Positions 25,730-35,241 of a stretch of 64,000 nt of DNA are shown here, piece after piece. The notes under the pieces were generated by a model. It ran no database searches. It saw only the letters and a program-made list of their open reading frames with translations, and was not told the DNA's origin. Position 1 is the stretch's first letter; each line of letters opens with the position of its first letter. A program made the position numbers and the translations under genes. This stretch comes from Kordia algicida OT-1. GTDB lineage: Bacteria; Bacteroidota; Bacteroidia; Flavobacteriales; Flavobacteriaceae. The stretch covers positions 2,086,713 through 2,150,712 of the forward strand of contig NZ_DS544873.1 of NCBI RefSeq assembly GCF_000154725.1, in the 5' to 3' direction.

Positions 25730-27733
25730 CTACACATACTTCAACACAACCATTCCCAACGGCGGAATGTTGATTTCTGCAGAATGATTTCTGAATTGCC
25801 ATTCAGTTGCATCAGAAGAAACTTTTTTGTTGACAAAATCATTTGTTCCTGCATATTCTTTTAAATCACTATTGAAGATTTCCTGTAAAGTACCTTCCGA
25901 TGGCAAACCAATACGATAGTTTTCGCGTGGAATTGGTGTCATGTTACACGCTACAATCAAGTCGTTTTCTGGCTTTTTTCCTTTTCGGATGTGTACTAAA
26001 ACTGAGTTTTCTGCATCGTTGTAATCTATCCACTCGAAACCATCTGCGGTAAATTGCTTTTCGTGTAATGCTGGTTCAGTTTTGTAGAGTTTGTTTAAGT
26101 CTTTAATTACATTTTGAACACCTTTGTGAACGTCATATTCCAACAAATGCCAATCGAGACTTTGCTGAAAGTTCCATTCGCCACTTTGTCCAAACTCTGC
26201 TCCTTGAAATAGTAAATTCGTTCCTGGATGGGTAAACATATAACTATACAACAAACGTAGATTTGCAAAACGTTGCCACTCATCGCCAGGCATTCTTCCT
26301 AAGATAGAATGTTTTCCATACACAACCTCATCATGCGATAACGGCAACATAAAGTTTTCCGTAAATGCGTATGTCATGCTAAAGGTTAAATCGTTTTGAT
26401 GGTGTTTTCTGTAAATCGGTTCTTTTGCAAAGTATTGCAATGTATCGTGCATCCAACCCATCATCCATTTCATTCCAAAACCGAGTCCGCCAATACTTGC
26501 AGGACGCGATACCATTGGGAACGAAGTTGATTCTTCAGCAATAGTTTGCACATCTGGAAACATAGAATACACAGCTTCGTTCATTTCTCGCATAAATGCG
26601 ATAGCTTCTAAATTTTCACGTCCACCAAATTGATTTGGTTCCCATTCGCCTTCGTTACGAGAGTAATCCAAAAATAACATCGAAGCTACTGCATCAACGC
26701 GTAAACCATCAGCATGATATTGATCGAGCCAAAAAACCGCATTACTGATTAAGAATGATTTTACTTCGTTTCTCCCATAGTTAAAGATCAAACTTTTCCA
26801 ATCAGGATGATAGCCTTTTCGCTTGTCTGGATGTTCGTACAAGCATGTTCCATCAAAAAAACCGAGTCCGTGCGCATCTTCTGGAAAGTGCGAAGGAACC
26901 CAATCTAAGATGATTCCGATGTCGTTTTGATGGAGTTTATCAACCAATAATTTGAATTCTTCTGGAGTTCCAAATCGCGCTGTTGGCGCAAAGTATCCTA
27001 CCAATTGATATCCCCAACTTGGATCGTACGGATATTCCATGACTGGCATTAATTCTACATGTGTAAAATTCATTTCTTTTACGTATGCGACTAATTCATC
27101 GGCCAATTCCGTATACGTTAGAAACTTGTTTTCTTCAACTTTACGTTTCCACGAACCCAAATGCACTTCGTATACCGAATATGGCGCGTCTAAGGCATTG
27201 TGTTTTTTACGTTTTTCCATCCATTTGGCATCTTTCCAATCGTGATCGGCTTCCCAAACTACAGAAGCTGTTTTTGGCGGATGCTCGCAACGACGCGCGT
27301 ACGGATCTGCTTTTTCCGTTTTGATGTCGTTGTGATGACTTTGTATTTTGTATTTGTAAGTTGTTCCTTTTCCAACATTTGGAATGAATCCTTCCCAAAT
27401 GCCGCTTTCGTCCCAACGTACATTTAGTTGATGTTCGCCTTCTATCCAAAAGTTGAAATCACCAATGACAGAAACCGTTTTAGCACTTGGCGCCCAAACT
27501 GCAAAATAGGTTCCTTCAACACCATTAAGTGTCATTAGGTGTGAACCAAATTTTTCGTAAAGTTTGTAATGTTTTCCAGCTTTGAACAGATTGATATCAA
27601 ATTCAGAGAATAAACTATGTGGAACTACTCGATAATCGAGATTTGAATGTTCTGACGCTTGCGTCAAAATATTTTTAAGTGGTTTACTCTGAATATTTTT
27701 TGAGTTTTCCCCAAAGTGGTTGACTTTTGCCAT
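25730..27733 (-). CDS. glgB: 1,4-alpha-glucan branching enzyme
   Basis: The 667-residue enzyme introduces alpha-1,6 branches into glycogen. An N-terminal CBM48-like domain (about 45-150, HLMTLNGVEGTYFAVWAPSA) precedes a GH13 barrel. Catalytic sites are visible as nucleophile D in GLRVDAVASMLF, general acid E in TIAEESTSFP, and the HDEV motif (LPLSHDEVVYGK). The length is normal for bacterial GlgB. It starts 3 bases after the maltokinase stop and is the last gene of the glgE-maltokinase-glgB unit, as in the actinobacterial GlgE pathway. Confidence 0.96.
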   Translation of the reverse strand: MAKVNHFGENSKNIQSKPLKNILTQASEHSNLDYRVVPHSLFSEFDINLFKAGKHYKLYEKFGSHLMTLNGVEGTYFAVWAPSAKTVSVIGDFNFWIEGEHQLNVRWDESGIWEGFIPNVGKGTTYKYKIQSHHNDIKTEKADPYARRCEHPPKTASVVWEADHDWKDAKWMEKRKKHNALDAPYSVYEVHLGSWKRKVEENKFLTYTELADELVAYVKEMNFTHVELMPVMEYPYDPSWGYQLVGYFAPTARFGTPEEFKLLVDKLHQNDIGIILDWVPSHFPEDAHGLGFFDGTCLYEHPDKRKGYHPDWKSLIFNYGRNEVKSFLISNAVFWLDQYHADGLRVDAVASMLFLDYSRNEGEWEPNQFGGRENLEAIAFMREMNEAVYSMFPDVQTIAEESTSFPMVSRPASIGGLGFGMKWMMGWMHDTLQYFAKEPIYRKHHQNDLTFSMTYAFTENFMLPLSHDEVVYGKHSILGRMPGDEWQRFANLRLLYSYMFTHPGTNLLFQGAEFGQSGEWNFQQSLDWHLLEYDVHKGVQNVIKDLNKLYKTEPALHEKQFTADGFEWIDYNDAENSVLVHIRKGKKPENDLIVACNMTPIPRENYRIGLPSEGTLQEIFNSDLKEYAGTNDFVNKKVSSDATEWQFRNHSAEINIPPLGMVVLKYV

Positions 27734-27736
27734 ATG

Positions 27737-29362
27737 CTAGTGATTGATAATGTTTGTGATTCCCTTGAGTGGAATAACTGCCCAAAGTGGTCGTGAATTG
27801 AGTTCGTACCCAAGTTCGTAGATCGCTTTTTCAAGCAATGAATATTTTAGTAAAAAGATGCGTTCTTGGTTATAGCCAATGTTGAGGTTTGCATCTTGAA
27901 TTTTGGTAATGTATGTTTTTAAGAAGACACCAATAAAGTATGTGTAGAGCAATTCGCCTGCTTCAAAAAGTTCTTCTTGTGCGTGCTTGTATTCGTCACT
28001 ATGATTGAAAATTGTGGCATATATGGCATAGTGAAAACTTCTAAAAAGTCCTGCGACATCTTTTAATGGTGGTTGTTTTACTTTACGATCGCGAATGGTA
28101 CTTTCGGGTTCTCCTTCAAAATCGAGAATGTAAAAATCGTCATCTTTTACCAAAATTTGACCTAAGTGATAATCGCCATGCACACGAATGCGTTCGCCTT
28201 TTAGTTTTGTCCAATCGAAGTTTACCAAACGTTTTCTGATGAGATTTTTATTGTCTAAAAATTCTTGTGCAAGCGTTAATGACAAACCATCCAATTTGTG
28301 CAAATTATTTTCTACCGTGTTGAGTCGATTCTGGAATTGATATAACAATCTATTTTTCAACCAAACTGTATAATCGCCATTAAAATGCGTTGGTGTAAAG
28401 GCAGTTTCTTCAAATTCGCTTCCAAGCGCAATGTGCATTTCGGCAGTACGTTTTGCCAACGTTTGAATTTTTAAGAATAGATTCAATCCTACCCAATCAA
28501 TAATTCTTGGAGAAACATCACGAATACTTAAACGTTCAAAAAGTATCGTTTCAGGCAGTTCTTTGATATTGATATTTTTCGTTTCAAGATTTAGAAATAC
28601 TTTGTGCAATTCTTTCAACATATAATCCCACGCATCGCCTTCATTGGGCACCATTTCTTGCATGAGTCCAATGGTAATATTGTCCTTTTCAGAATCAACA
28701 ATACTTAAACTCCCCAAATATGCGGGCGTATTTTTGTATTGTTTTTTTTCTGATAGAAATCGACTCATTTCATAGTCAGGATTTTTATTTGCATAGATTC
28801 TTCTAAAGAACTTCAACACACAACTTTCATTGTATACAATAGACGTGTTGCTTTGTTCCAAACCCATAAAACGTGACGATTTGTATTCGGCATTAAATTC
28901 TAAGCTTTTGTGATATTGCACACGTGTTTGATCGTTTGGAATGGCTGTTTGAATGCGTTCAAAAACCAGTTTCCGAAAGGCTTCAAGATTAATAGCATCA
29001 ATGATAAAACCTTGTTGATTTTTGATGCTTATGGGAAGTATTCGATCTTCTTTGGCAAAACTTTCATCCGACACAAACGCAATTGGTAAAAAGTAATGCT
29101 GATAGAAGGCTTCTACAAAATTTACTTCTAAGATCAATCCGTAATAGACTTCGCCATGTTGCTGAATTCGGAAATATTCCGAGAGTTCAATGTATTTTAG
29201 TTTGCTGGCTTTGCCACCGTACCAACGCTGCTTTATGATATAATCTTCTAAGACTTCCGATAAAAACGCTTTGACAAACGCTTTGTTTTCTAACAATTCT
29301 TCCCAAGAATCATTAAAGTTGTACTGCGTTTTTGTAGTGGTTTTGGTGGTTTTTTTAGCCAT
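27737..29362 (-). CDS. Maltokinase (ATP:maltose 1-phosphotransferase)
   Basis: The 541-residue protein has an aminoglycoside-phosphotransferase-like fold with the catalytic loop VHGDYHLGQILV and the metal-binding DFEGEP. The N-terminal YWGGKA-like segment (IIKQRWYGGKASKL, residues 43-56) is typical of Pep2/Mak maltokinases. It makes alpha-maltose-1-phosphate, the donor used by GlgE. It sits directly between glgE (21 bases) and glgB (3 bases), so the three are surely one operon. In many genomes it is fused to or beside trehalose synthase; no treS is in this window. Confidence 0.88.
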   Translation of the reverse strand: MAKKTTKTTTKTQYNFNDSWEELLENKAFVKAFLSEVLEDYIIKQRWYGGKASKLKYIELSEYFRIQQHGEVYYGLILEVNFVEAFYQHYFLPIAFVSDESFAKEDRILPISIKNQQGFIIDAINLEAFRKLVFERIQTAIPNDQTRVQYHKSLEFNAEYKSSRFMGLEQSNTSIVYNESCVLKFFRRIYANKNPDYEMSRFLSEKKQYKNTPAYLGSLSIVDSEKDNITIGLMQEMVPNEGDAWDYMLKELHKVFLNLETKNINIKELPETILFERLSIRDVSPRIIDWVGLNLFLKIQTLAKRTAEMHIALGSEFEETAFTPTHFNGDYTVWLKNRLLYQFQNRLNTVENNLHKLDGLSLTLAQEFLDNKNLIRKRLVNFDWTKLKGERIRVHGDYHLGQILVKDDDFYILDFEGEPESTIRDRKVKQPPLKDVAGLFRSFHYAIYATIFNHSDEYKHAQEELFEAGELLYTYFIGVFLKTYITKIQDANLNIGYNQERIFLLKYSLLEKAIYELGYELNSRPLWAVIPLKGITNIINH

Positions 29363-29383
29363 TGATGGTGGTTTTTACTGAAT

Positions 29384-31321
29384 CTACTTGTTGACTTTAA
29401 AGATATGAAATGGCAACGCAGGATGCAATTCTACAAAATTCCACTCGCTATACCAATTGTAACTGTTTCCTGTGACCAAATCATGCACTTCTACTTTGTG
29501 TCCGTGCTGAATGCCTAATTCTTGCAACGGCAACTGAAAGTTTCCTTGCTGCGAATAGTATTGATCGAGACTGATGATGACTAAAACTTCACTTGTCCGA
29601 TCTTGATTCCACTTGTAAAAACCTAATAAGTTATCATTTTCTATGTGGCAAAATTTGATATTATTCGTTTGTTGCAACGCTTCATGTTCATGACGAATGG
29701 CGTTGATTCTACTTATTAATGTGGTGAGTTTATTTTGTTTTTCCCAATCGTAGTGACACAGTTGAAACTTCTCAGACATGTAGTATTCTTCTTTTCCAGG
29801 AATCGCATCGTCAATCATTTGCTCAAAAACTGGTCCGTAAATTCCGATGTTGGAACTTAAGGTTGCTGCCAATGCGTATCGCTGAATGTATTTTGCTTCG
29901 TTGGCGCCTTGCAAGTGAAACGGATTGATGTCTGGCGTGTTTGGCCAAAAGTTCGGGCGCATGTATTCTTTTTGATCTGTTTGCGTGAGTTCGTTCATGT
30001 ATTCAATCAACTCATGCTTGTTGTCGCGCCACGTAAAGTATGTGTATGATTGTGTGTATCCTTGTTTTGCTAATTGTTGCATTACTTTTGGTTTGGTAAA
30101 CGCTTCCGCGAGAAAGATCACGTTTGGATGTTTCTTTTTGACTTCCGCAATGATCCAATTCCAAAAATAGTACGGTTTTGTGTGCGGATTGTCTACACGG
30201 AATACTTCAATGCCGCAGTCAATCCAGTGCAATAGAATGCTTAAACATTCATTCCAAAGATTTTTATAATCTTCACTTTCCCAATAGATTGGCAAGATAT
30301 CTTGATATTTTTTTGGTGGATTTTCGGCATATTGAACCGTTCCGTCTGGTCGCCACTTGAACCAATCTGGATGCGAAGTTACCCAAGGATGATCGGGCGC
30401 GGCTTGCAATGCGTAATCCATAGCAATTTCGATGTTGTGTTCTTTTGCTTTTTTAACCAAACGTTTAAAGTCGTTAATTGTTCCCAATGCTGGATGCGTG
30501 TCTTTGTGTCCGCCGTATTGTGAACCGATTCCCCAAGCCGAACCCACATCGCCTTTTTTGGCTTCTGTCGTGTTGTTTTTCCCTTTACGATTGACTTCTC
30601 CAATAGGATGAATTGGTGGGAAATATAAGGTATCAAATCCCATGTTTGCCACTCTTGGTAGTAAACGTTCGCAATCTTTGAAGGTTCCGTGTTTTCCTGC
30701 TGTTTCCGAAGCTGAACGTGGAAAGAATTCGTACCAAGTACTGAATTGCGCTTTTTTACGATCTACATAGATTTGCAATTCGTGTGATTCGTTCGCAAGA
30801 TGCTTTTCTGGATATTTGACAAAGATGTCGTGTAACTTCGTACTTTTAGCCGCAGCTATCGCTTCATTATAGCGTTCTGCATCTTGAAATGCGTCGATAC
30901 AATCGCCAATAAAGTCCTTTTCCGTTTTCGTTGTTTTTTTTAGCAATGGTTTTAGCAATTCTGCTCCTTCTAGCAATTCCGAAGTAATGTGTTGGTTGTC
31001 GTCAATTTTACGTACTGCTCCATGTTGCCAATTTAAAGCATAATCAACCCAACCTTGTATTTTGTAGGTGTAAAAACCTTGTTTTTCTACAACAAAAGAG
31101 GCTTGCCATTCGTCGTTTCCAAGGTCTTGCATGCGTACTTCTTTCCATGTTTTTGCTTTTTCATGTTTGTAGCGTATGGAAGCGGCAATCACATCATGTC
31201 CGTCTACCAAGACATGTGCTTTTACAGTGACAATTTCATTTACAATTCGTTTGATAAAAAATTCGCCACCGTTGAGTTGTGGAGAAATATGATCGATAAC
31301 GACGCGTTTTTGGTTTTGCAT
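29384..31321 (-). CDS. glgE: Alpha-1,4-glucan:maltose-1-phosphate maltosyltransferase
   Basis: The 645-residue GH13 enzyme transfers maltosyl units from maltose-1-phosphate to the growing alpha-1,4-glucan. The nucleophile is D377 in VFRVDNPHTKPYYFW and the acid/base is E406 in FLAEAFTKP. The DNPHTKP segment, which shapes the phosphate/donor site, is diagnostic for GlgE. The N-terminal beta domain (1-120) and helical insert (about 125-190) match the family. It heads the glgE-maltokinase-glgB operon. Upstream lies an accessory island that separates it from glgC and the glgM-type gene. Confidence 0.95.
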   Translation of the reverse strand: MQNQKRVVIDHISPQLNGGEFFIKRIVNEIVTVKAHVLVDGHDVIAASIRYKHEKAKTWKEVRMQDLGNDEWQASFVVEKQGFYTYKIQGWVDYALNWQHGAVRKIDDNQHITSELLEGAELLKPLLKKTTKTEKDFIGDCIDAFQDAERYNEAIAAAKSTKLHDIFVKYPEKHLANESHELQIYVDRKKAQFSTWYEFFPRSASETAGKHGTFKDCERLLPRVANMGFDTLYFPPIHPIGEVNRKGKNNTTEAKKGDVGSAWGIGSQYGGHKDTHPALGTINDFKRLVKKAKEHNIEIAMDYALQAAPDHPWVTSHPDWFKWRPDGTVQYAENPPKKYQDILPIYWESEDYKNLWNECLSILLHWIDCGIEVFRVDNPHTKPYYFWNWIIAEVKKKHPNVIFLAEAFTKPKVMQQLAKQGYTQSYTYFTWRDNKHELIEYMNELTQTDQKEYMRPNFWPNTPDINPFHLQGANEAKYIQRYALAATLSSNIGIYGPVFEQMIDDAIPGKEEYYMSEKFQLCHYDWEKQNKLTTLISRINAIRHEHEALQQTNNIKFCHIENDNLLGFYKWNQDRTSEVLVIISLDQYYSQQGNFQLPLQELGIQHGHKVEVHDLVTGNSYNWYSEWNFVELHPALPFHIFKVNK

Positions 31322-31440
31322 TTTTCGGAATTATTAGCGTTCTAAAGTTCGAAATTACTAAAAATCACTACAATTCACATAGTGTTTCCGCGATTATCTT
31401 ATTGATTTTGAAACTACAACGTTTGCGTGATTGGGGTTTT

Positions 31441-31527
31441 ACTTCGGCTTCGCTCAGTACGAGTAGGTTTACTTCGACTCCACTCAGTACGAGTATTACT
31501 TTTGACTTTACTCAACACAAGTAGGTG
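31441..31527. repeat. Three degenerate direct repeats of about 29 bp
   Basis: Three consecutive units start ACTTCGGCT (31441), ACTTCGACT (31471) and ACTTTTGACT (31498), each ending near CAGTACGAGTA or its variant. They belong to a short dispersed repeat style seen elsewhere in the window (for example near 42357 and 22186). They lie in the upstream region of glgE. The flanking DNA from 31322 to 31595 shows nothing else. Confidence 0.6.
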
Positions 31528-31595
31528 ATTATATAAAACATGTAGTATTGTTGCGAATAGGTTTCGGAAATTCAGGGAAACTTAAAGTATTAATG

Positions 31596-31900
31596 TAAAT
31601 AACGTCAGTTCGATATAAATCATTCAATTTACATTTATAGTAATTTTAGAAATAATTCTGCTATGAAATTCATTTTCAGTGTTTTATTTTCGTTTTCTTT
31701 GCTTACCCAAAGAAAAGAAACAAAAGAAAGGGAACTTTTCCAGAGGTATTTTTAGTTTTTCTTTTAGGGAAAAACTAAAACCGCATGAATTTTTCTAAAT
31801 TTTCTCCAAGGTTTCGAAAATTTTTAACGAAAAACTCCTGCTATACTGCGGAAAAGAAAAGTTTCAAACTAAAATTCTTACGTCGAACTCACGTTAAATA
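31596..31900. repeat. MITE-like element, copy C
   Basis: The element from ACGTCAGTTCGA (31602) to TCGAACTCACGT (ending 31894) is flanked by TAAATA on both sides (31596-31601 and 31895-31900). It differs from copy B at only a handful of positions over 293 bases, so transposition was recent or the copies are being homogenised. A 30-codon ORF inside is not conserved in copy B, where the ATG is changed. Confidence 0.8.
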
Positions 31901-31902
31901 TA

Positions 31903-32118
31903 TTTTCTAATGTCCGGGAAATTAAAAACACTGATGTAAATACATTCCCCGATACAGGGGAAATCAAAAACATTAATGCAAATTCATTCCCCGACATAGG
32001 GGAAGTTAAAAACATCTATGTAAATACATTCCCCAACATAGGGGAAATCAAAAACATGAATGTAAACACATTCCCCGATACAGGGGAATTTAAAAACATT
32101 GATGTAAATTCATTCCCC
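31903..32118. repeat. 42-bp tandem repeat array with TTCCCC/GGGGAA dyads
   Basis: TTCCCC recurs at 31945, 31987, 32029, 32071 and 32113, exactly 42 bases apart, and the first four are followed six bases on by GGGGAA. A degenerate first unit lies at 31903. Each unit can form a small hairpin. The unit length is a multiple of three and the array is open in one frame as a 14-residue repeat (FPDTGEIKNIxVNx), but that frame has no good start codon or upstream signal. The array begins at the edge of MITE copy C. Confidence 0.85.
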
Positions 32119-32419
32119 TGTCATATATTTTGTATATTTTTCAATAAAATACTACATAAAAACGATTTTATTGAAAATTTATCAAAAATAGCTATTTTAC
32201 ATTATAATGAAAATATAAACTTCAAAGCAAGTTGCTATTGTAACTAATATACAAAAGACTACTTGCGCATCATTTTTCTTTTTATTGTTTTATGGAAAAC
32301 CACATTGCGTATATGTACGTTTTGTTTTACATTTATAAAAAATAACAGGAAGTTGTTAACAAATGAGTTCCTGTTATTACTTAATATTGGTATGATATAC
32401 TGAATCGGTATATGCATAT
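32119..32419. other. AT-rich intergenic DNA before the first island gene
   Basis: No gene is seen. The open frame of the 42-bp array runs on to 32247 but its sequence becomes low-complexity and unlike protein. A hairpin with arms AATAACAGGAA (32339-32349) and TTCCTGTTATT (32368-32378) lies in the 100 bases before the GTTGGGC box at 32420. It may be the core of a repeat element related to those after the island genes. Confidence 0.4.
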
Positions 32420-32433
32420 GTTGGGCATAATTT
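32420..32433 (+). repeat. Start box of cassette-like unit 1 (GTTGGGC)
   Basis: GTTGGGCATAATTT is matched, as an inverted repeat with one difference, by 33462-33475 just after the stop of the gene it precedes. GTTGGGC fits the integron core-site pattern GTTRRRY. In integron cassettes the first bases of a cassette pair with its own RYYYAAC box, which is the arrangement seen here. Confidence 0.55.
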
Positions 32434-32449
32434 AAAACAACCAAAATAA

Positions 32450-33460
32450 ATGGCAACATTAGAGCAATTTGAAACTACCCTAGATCAAGTAAATGAAAGA
32501 TTGGAAAAAATGCTTTCTTACTGGATTGAGGAATTGACTCGAGAAGAGGAATTAGGAACACAATTTAGTTTTAAAGAGATTGAAGAACAGTTTGTGAAAA
32601 TTATCGATTTGTTCAAACGAGTTAAAGAAGTAAACCTGCAAGAGGTTCCATATAGCTTACTGAACCAATTTAATGCTCAAATAAATAACGCGATAACTTA
32701 TTTTGACAAAGCTAAAAACTTTGACCCAACGCAAAACAATGCAGCAAATGCGCGTCAAACAATAATAAATAATATTCGAGATAAGTATGATGCTTATTAC
32801 ACCCATTCTGTACCAATCTTATCAATTGGACTTTTAAATTCAAACGACCTTTCTGTTGAGAGGTCTAAAATGAATCAACTCATAGCTGAATTAGACGAAC
32901 AGAAGAAAACAGCAAAAGAAGAAAGCGATAAAAAACTAAAAGAATTAAACGACATACTCGATAGCGCTAAAAGTGCAGCTACCCAAATCGGAGTTTCTAA
33001 GCATTCAACACTATTTAAAGCAGAATCTGAGCTTCACGAAACTGAATCAAAAAAATGGTTGAAATACACGACGTGGATTATTATTGCGATAATTGTTAGC
33101 GCAATTGGAATGGCTTTCTTAGGCTTGTATTTTAAAGAGAATACTGAAATTGTGCAATTCACAATTACCAAGATTGTAATTCTTACTGCATTATTTTATG
33201 GACTTTCTTTAACAAATAGAAATTATAAAGCACATAAACATAATGCGATAATGAATAAGCATCGACAAAATGCACTAAGTACATTTGAAACTTTTTCAAG
33301 TGCTGCGAGTGCTGATGACGTTACTAAAAATGCTGTTCTTTTAGAAACAACACATTCAATATTTTCTAATCAGCAAACAGGATATTTAAAATCTGACCCT
33401 GAAAATAACTCGAATAGTAAAATTGTAGAAATAATCAAGAGTGTAACAAAAACCGAATAA
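32450..33460 (+). CDS. Membrane protein with coiled coil, unknown function (unit 1)
   Basis: The 336-residue protein is helical throughout, with a coiled coil at about 135-175 and two membrane helices at about 207-227 and 238-256, leaving a 90-residue cytoplasmic tail. I recognise no family. No signal peptide is present; both termini probably face the cytoplasm. It is the first of five unrelated plus-strand genes in the island and is bracketed by matching inverted boxes at 32420 and 33462. Its strand is opposite to the surrounding glg genes. Confidence 0.6.
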   Translation: MATLEQFETTLDQVNERLEKMLSYWIEELTREEELGTQFSFKEIEEQFVKIIDLFKRVKEVNLQEVPYSLLNQFNAQINNAITYFDKAKNFDPTQNNAANARQTIINNIRDKYDAYYTHSVPILSIGLLNSNDLSVERSKMNQLIAELDEQKKTAKEESDKKLKELNDILDSAKSAATQIGVSKHSTLFKAESELHETESKKWLKYTTWIIIAIIVSAIGMAFLGLYFKENTEIVQFTITKIVILTALFYGLSLTNRNYKAHKHNAIMNKHRQNALSTFETFSSAASADDVTKNAVLLETTHSIFSNQQTGYLKSDPENNSNSKIVEIIKSVTKTE

Positions 33461-33461
33461 A

Positions 33462-33594
33462 AAACTATGCCCAACATTGGCTATAAACAATTGTTATTAC
33501 AGGCTTATCCTGAAAATTCCTGCGGAATTTTCAGTTTGGTGTGTACTTGCAAAGTTAAGTACTAGCCCACGCAACTACTCATAGCCGAGACCGT
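33462..33594 (+). repeat. attC-like element after unit 1, left part (split by IS1182-like element)
   Basis: The element starts with GCCCAAC (33469-33475, fits RYYYAAC) and, if the insertion is removed, ends with GTTGCCA at 35244-35250, 131 bases in all. Inner arms TTGGCTAT and ATAGCCGA can pair, and the centre is a perfect 11-base hairpin with loop TGC (33510-33534). Bulged long stems of this size and box arrangement resemble integron attC sites. It aligns with the element at 36110-36239 (130 bases). Confidence 0.55.
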
Positions 33595-35241
33595 CAGACT
33601 GTCTCAAAACTCGCATATTATTTTCTATTAATATTAAATATTCCGATATTTAAGTATGGAATATTTAAAAGGTGATTCGAGAACACAACTTACATTATAC
33701 ACTACTTGTCTTGAAGATATGATACCTCAAGATAATTCTGTACGATTTATAGATAAATTTGTAAACTCACTTAATTTACAAGAATTAGGTTTTGACGCCA
33801 TAGCTTCTCAAGGAAGACCGTCTTATGATCCTGCTGATTTACTAAAATTATACATTTACGGGTATATGAATCGTACACGATCTTCACGAGTTTTAGAAAA
33901 AGAATGCTCCCGAAATATTGAAGTGATATGGCTTTTGAAAAATCTTAAACCAGACCATAATACGATAGCGCGTTTTAGAAAAGAAAACTCAAAAGCTATC
34001 AAACGAGTTTTCAGACAAAGTGTAACCATTGCTAAGAATTTTAACCTGATTGGTGGAGTTCTTATCGCTGGTGATTCCACCAAATTAAGAGCGCAGAATA
34101 GCAAGAAAAACAATTATAATAAGAAAAAGATTGAACGTCATTTAGCGTATATTGATAAAAAACTATCGCAATACAATACTGAATTGGCTACTGCTGATAA
34201 TGATAGTAAAGTTAAAATTCAGAAAAACATTGAAAAACACAAACGACATCAAGTTAAGTACACGCAGATAAAGCAAGAATTAGAAGCTGATACTACTACT
34301 GAAAACCCTCAATTATCTACTAGCGATCCAGATAGCAGACATCAAATAGTAAGAGGAATGATAACAGAAGTTTGCTATACGGCACAAACTACTGTTGACG
34401 AAAAACACAACATACTTATTGATTATAAAATCACCAATCAAAACGATAAGAAAGCCATGGGAATGATGCTCAGAAGAGCTAAATCTATTTTAAGACATCA
34501 TCAGTTTACTGCCCTTTATGACAAAGGATATCATACAGGTAGTGAATTTGATATTGCACATTCGTTAGGTATCGAAACATTAGTTGCTATCCCTAATATT
34601 GGCAGAGCCAGTCAAGCCCCTGACCCTAAATATAATGTAGAATATTTTAAATATGATAAACACAAAGATTGTTATATATGCCCACAAAAACAAGAACTAA
34701 CAAGTAATCAAAATTGGTATAAGGCACGTAACTATAAGTTCAAACAATACAAAACCAAGGCGTGTAAAACTTGTCCTGTTAGAAACTTATGTACAACAGC
34801 TAAAGTAAATGGAAAGATCGTGCAACGAAGTAAATATGCGCATGCTATTGAAGGCAATGCAGAACGTATAAAAGTTAATGAAGATACCTACAAAAAGCGA
34901 CAAGCTATCGTAGAACATCCCTTTGGAACCATCAAAAGACAATGGGGATTTGATTATATCATTACTAAACGGACAATTGAATCGGCTTCAGCTGATTTTG
35001 GATTAGTTGCTTTAGCCTACAATTTGAAAAGAATCATCAATATTGGCAAAGCTTCAAAGAGTACCAAAAAACTTTGTTTGTGTCATTTTAGAAGGGTTAA
35101 TCGCTTATATAAGCCCAAAAAGAGCATTATTAGCGTGTTAAAATCATTATTTTACAAGAGACAAGAAGTCTTTAAAATAGCTACGTAATTTTAAAATTTA
35201 ATGTAAATTAGAAACCTAATAGGTAGTTTTGAGACAGACTG
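33595..35241 (+). mobile_element. IS1182-like insertion sequence, complete
   Basis: The 1647-bp element has 17-base terminal inverted repeats starting CAGACTGTCTCAAAACT on the left and CAGTCTGTCTCAAAACT on the right (16 of 17 identical). It is flanked by the 4-base direct repeat CCGT (33591-33594 and 35242-35245). The single transposase gene is intact. It inserted into the last bases of the attC-like element after unit 1, next to the GTT of its end box. Confidence 0.85.
33656..35188 (+). CDS. IS1182-family transposase
   Basis: The 510-residue DDE transposase has an N-terminal DUF772-type region (about 20-100, with RPSYDPADLLKLYIYGYMNR). Catalytic residues are D in IAGDSTKLRAQ, D in TALYDKGYHTG, and E in IVEHPFGTIKRQWG. 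Between them lies a cysteine-rich stretch (CYICPQKQE and KTCPVRNLC), common in IS1182/IS4-like enzymes. The frame is complete, so the element may be mobile. Confidence 0.93.
   Translation: MEYLKGDSRTQLTLYTTCLEDMIPQDNSVRFIDKFVNSLNLQELGFDAIASQGRPSYDPADLLKLYIYGYMNRTRSSRVLEKECSRNIEVIWLLKNLKPDHNTIARFRKENSKAIKRVFRQSVTIAKNFNLIGGVLIAGDSTKLRAQNSKKNNYNKKKIERHLAYIDKKLSQYNTELATADNDSKVKIQKNIEKHKRHQVKYTQIKQELEADTTTENPQLSTSDPDSRHQIVRGMITEVCYTAQTTVDEKHNILIDYKITNQNDKKAMGMMLRRAKSILRHHQFTALYDKGYHTGSEFDIAHSLGIETLVAIPNIGRASQAPDPKYNVEYFKYDKHKDCYICPQKQELTSNQNWYKARNYKFKQYKTKACKTCPVRNLCTTAKVNGKIVQRSKYAHAIEGNAERIKVNEDTYKKRQAIVEHPFGTIKRQWGFDYIITKRTIESASADFGLVALAYNLKRIINIGKASKSTKKLCLCHFRRVNRLYKPKKSIISVLKSLFYKRQEVFKIAT

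Noticed and set aside
31662-31755. 30-codon ORF with a signal-like start inside MITE copy C
   Set aside because: In copy B the ATG is changed, so the reading frame is not conserved between near-identical copies.
31903-32118. Possible CRISPR array
   Set aside because: The whole 42-base unit is repeated, with no unique spacers, and no cas gene is in the window.
32056-32247. 63-codon ORF with a 14-residue repeat
   Set aside because: It starts in the middle of the 42-bp array, the frame upstream has no start codon, and the sequence after the array is low-complexity. Kept as a repeat and not as a gene.
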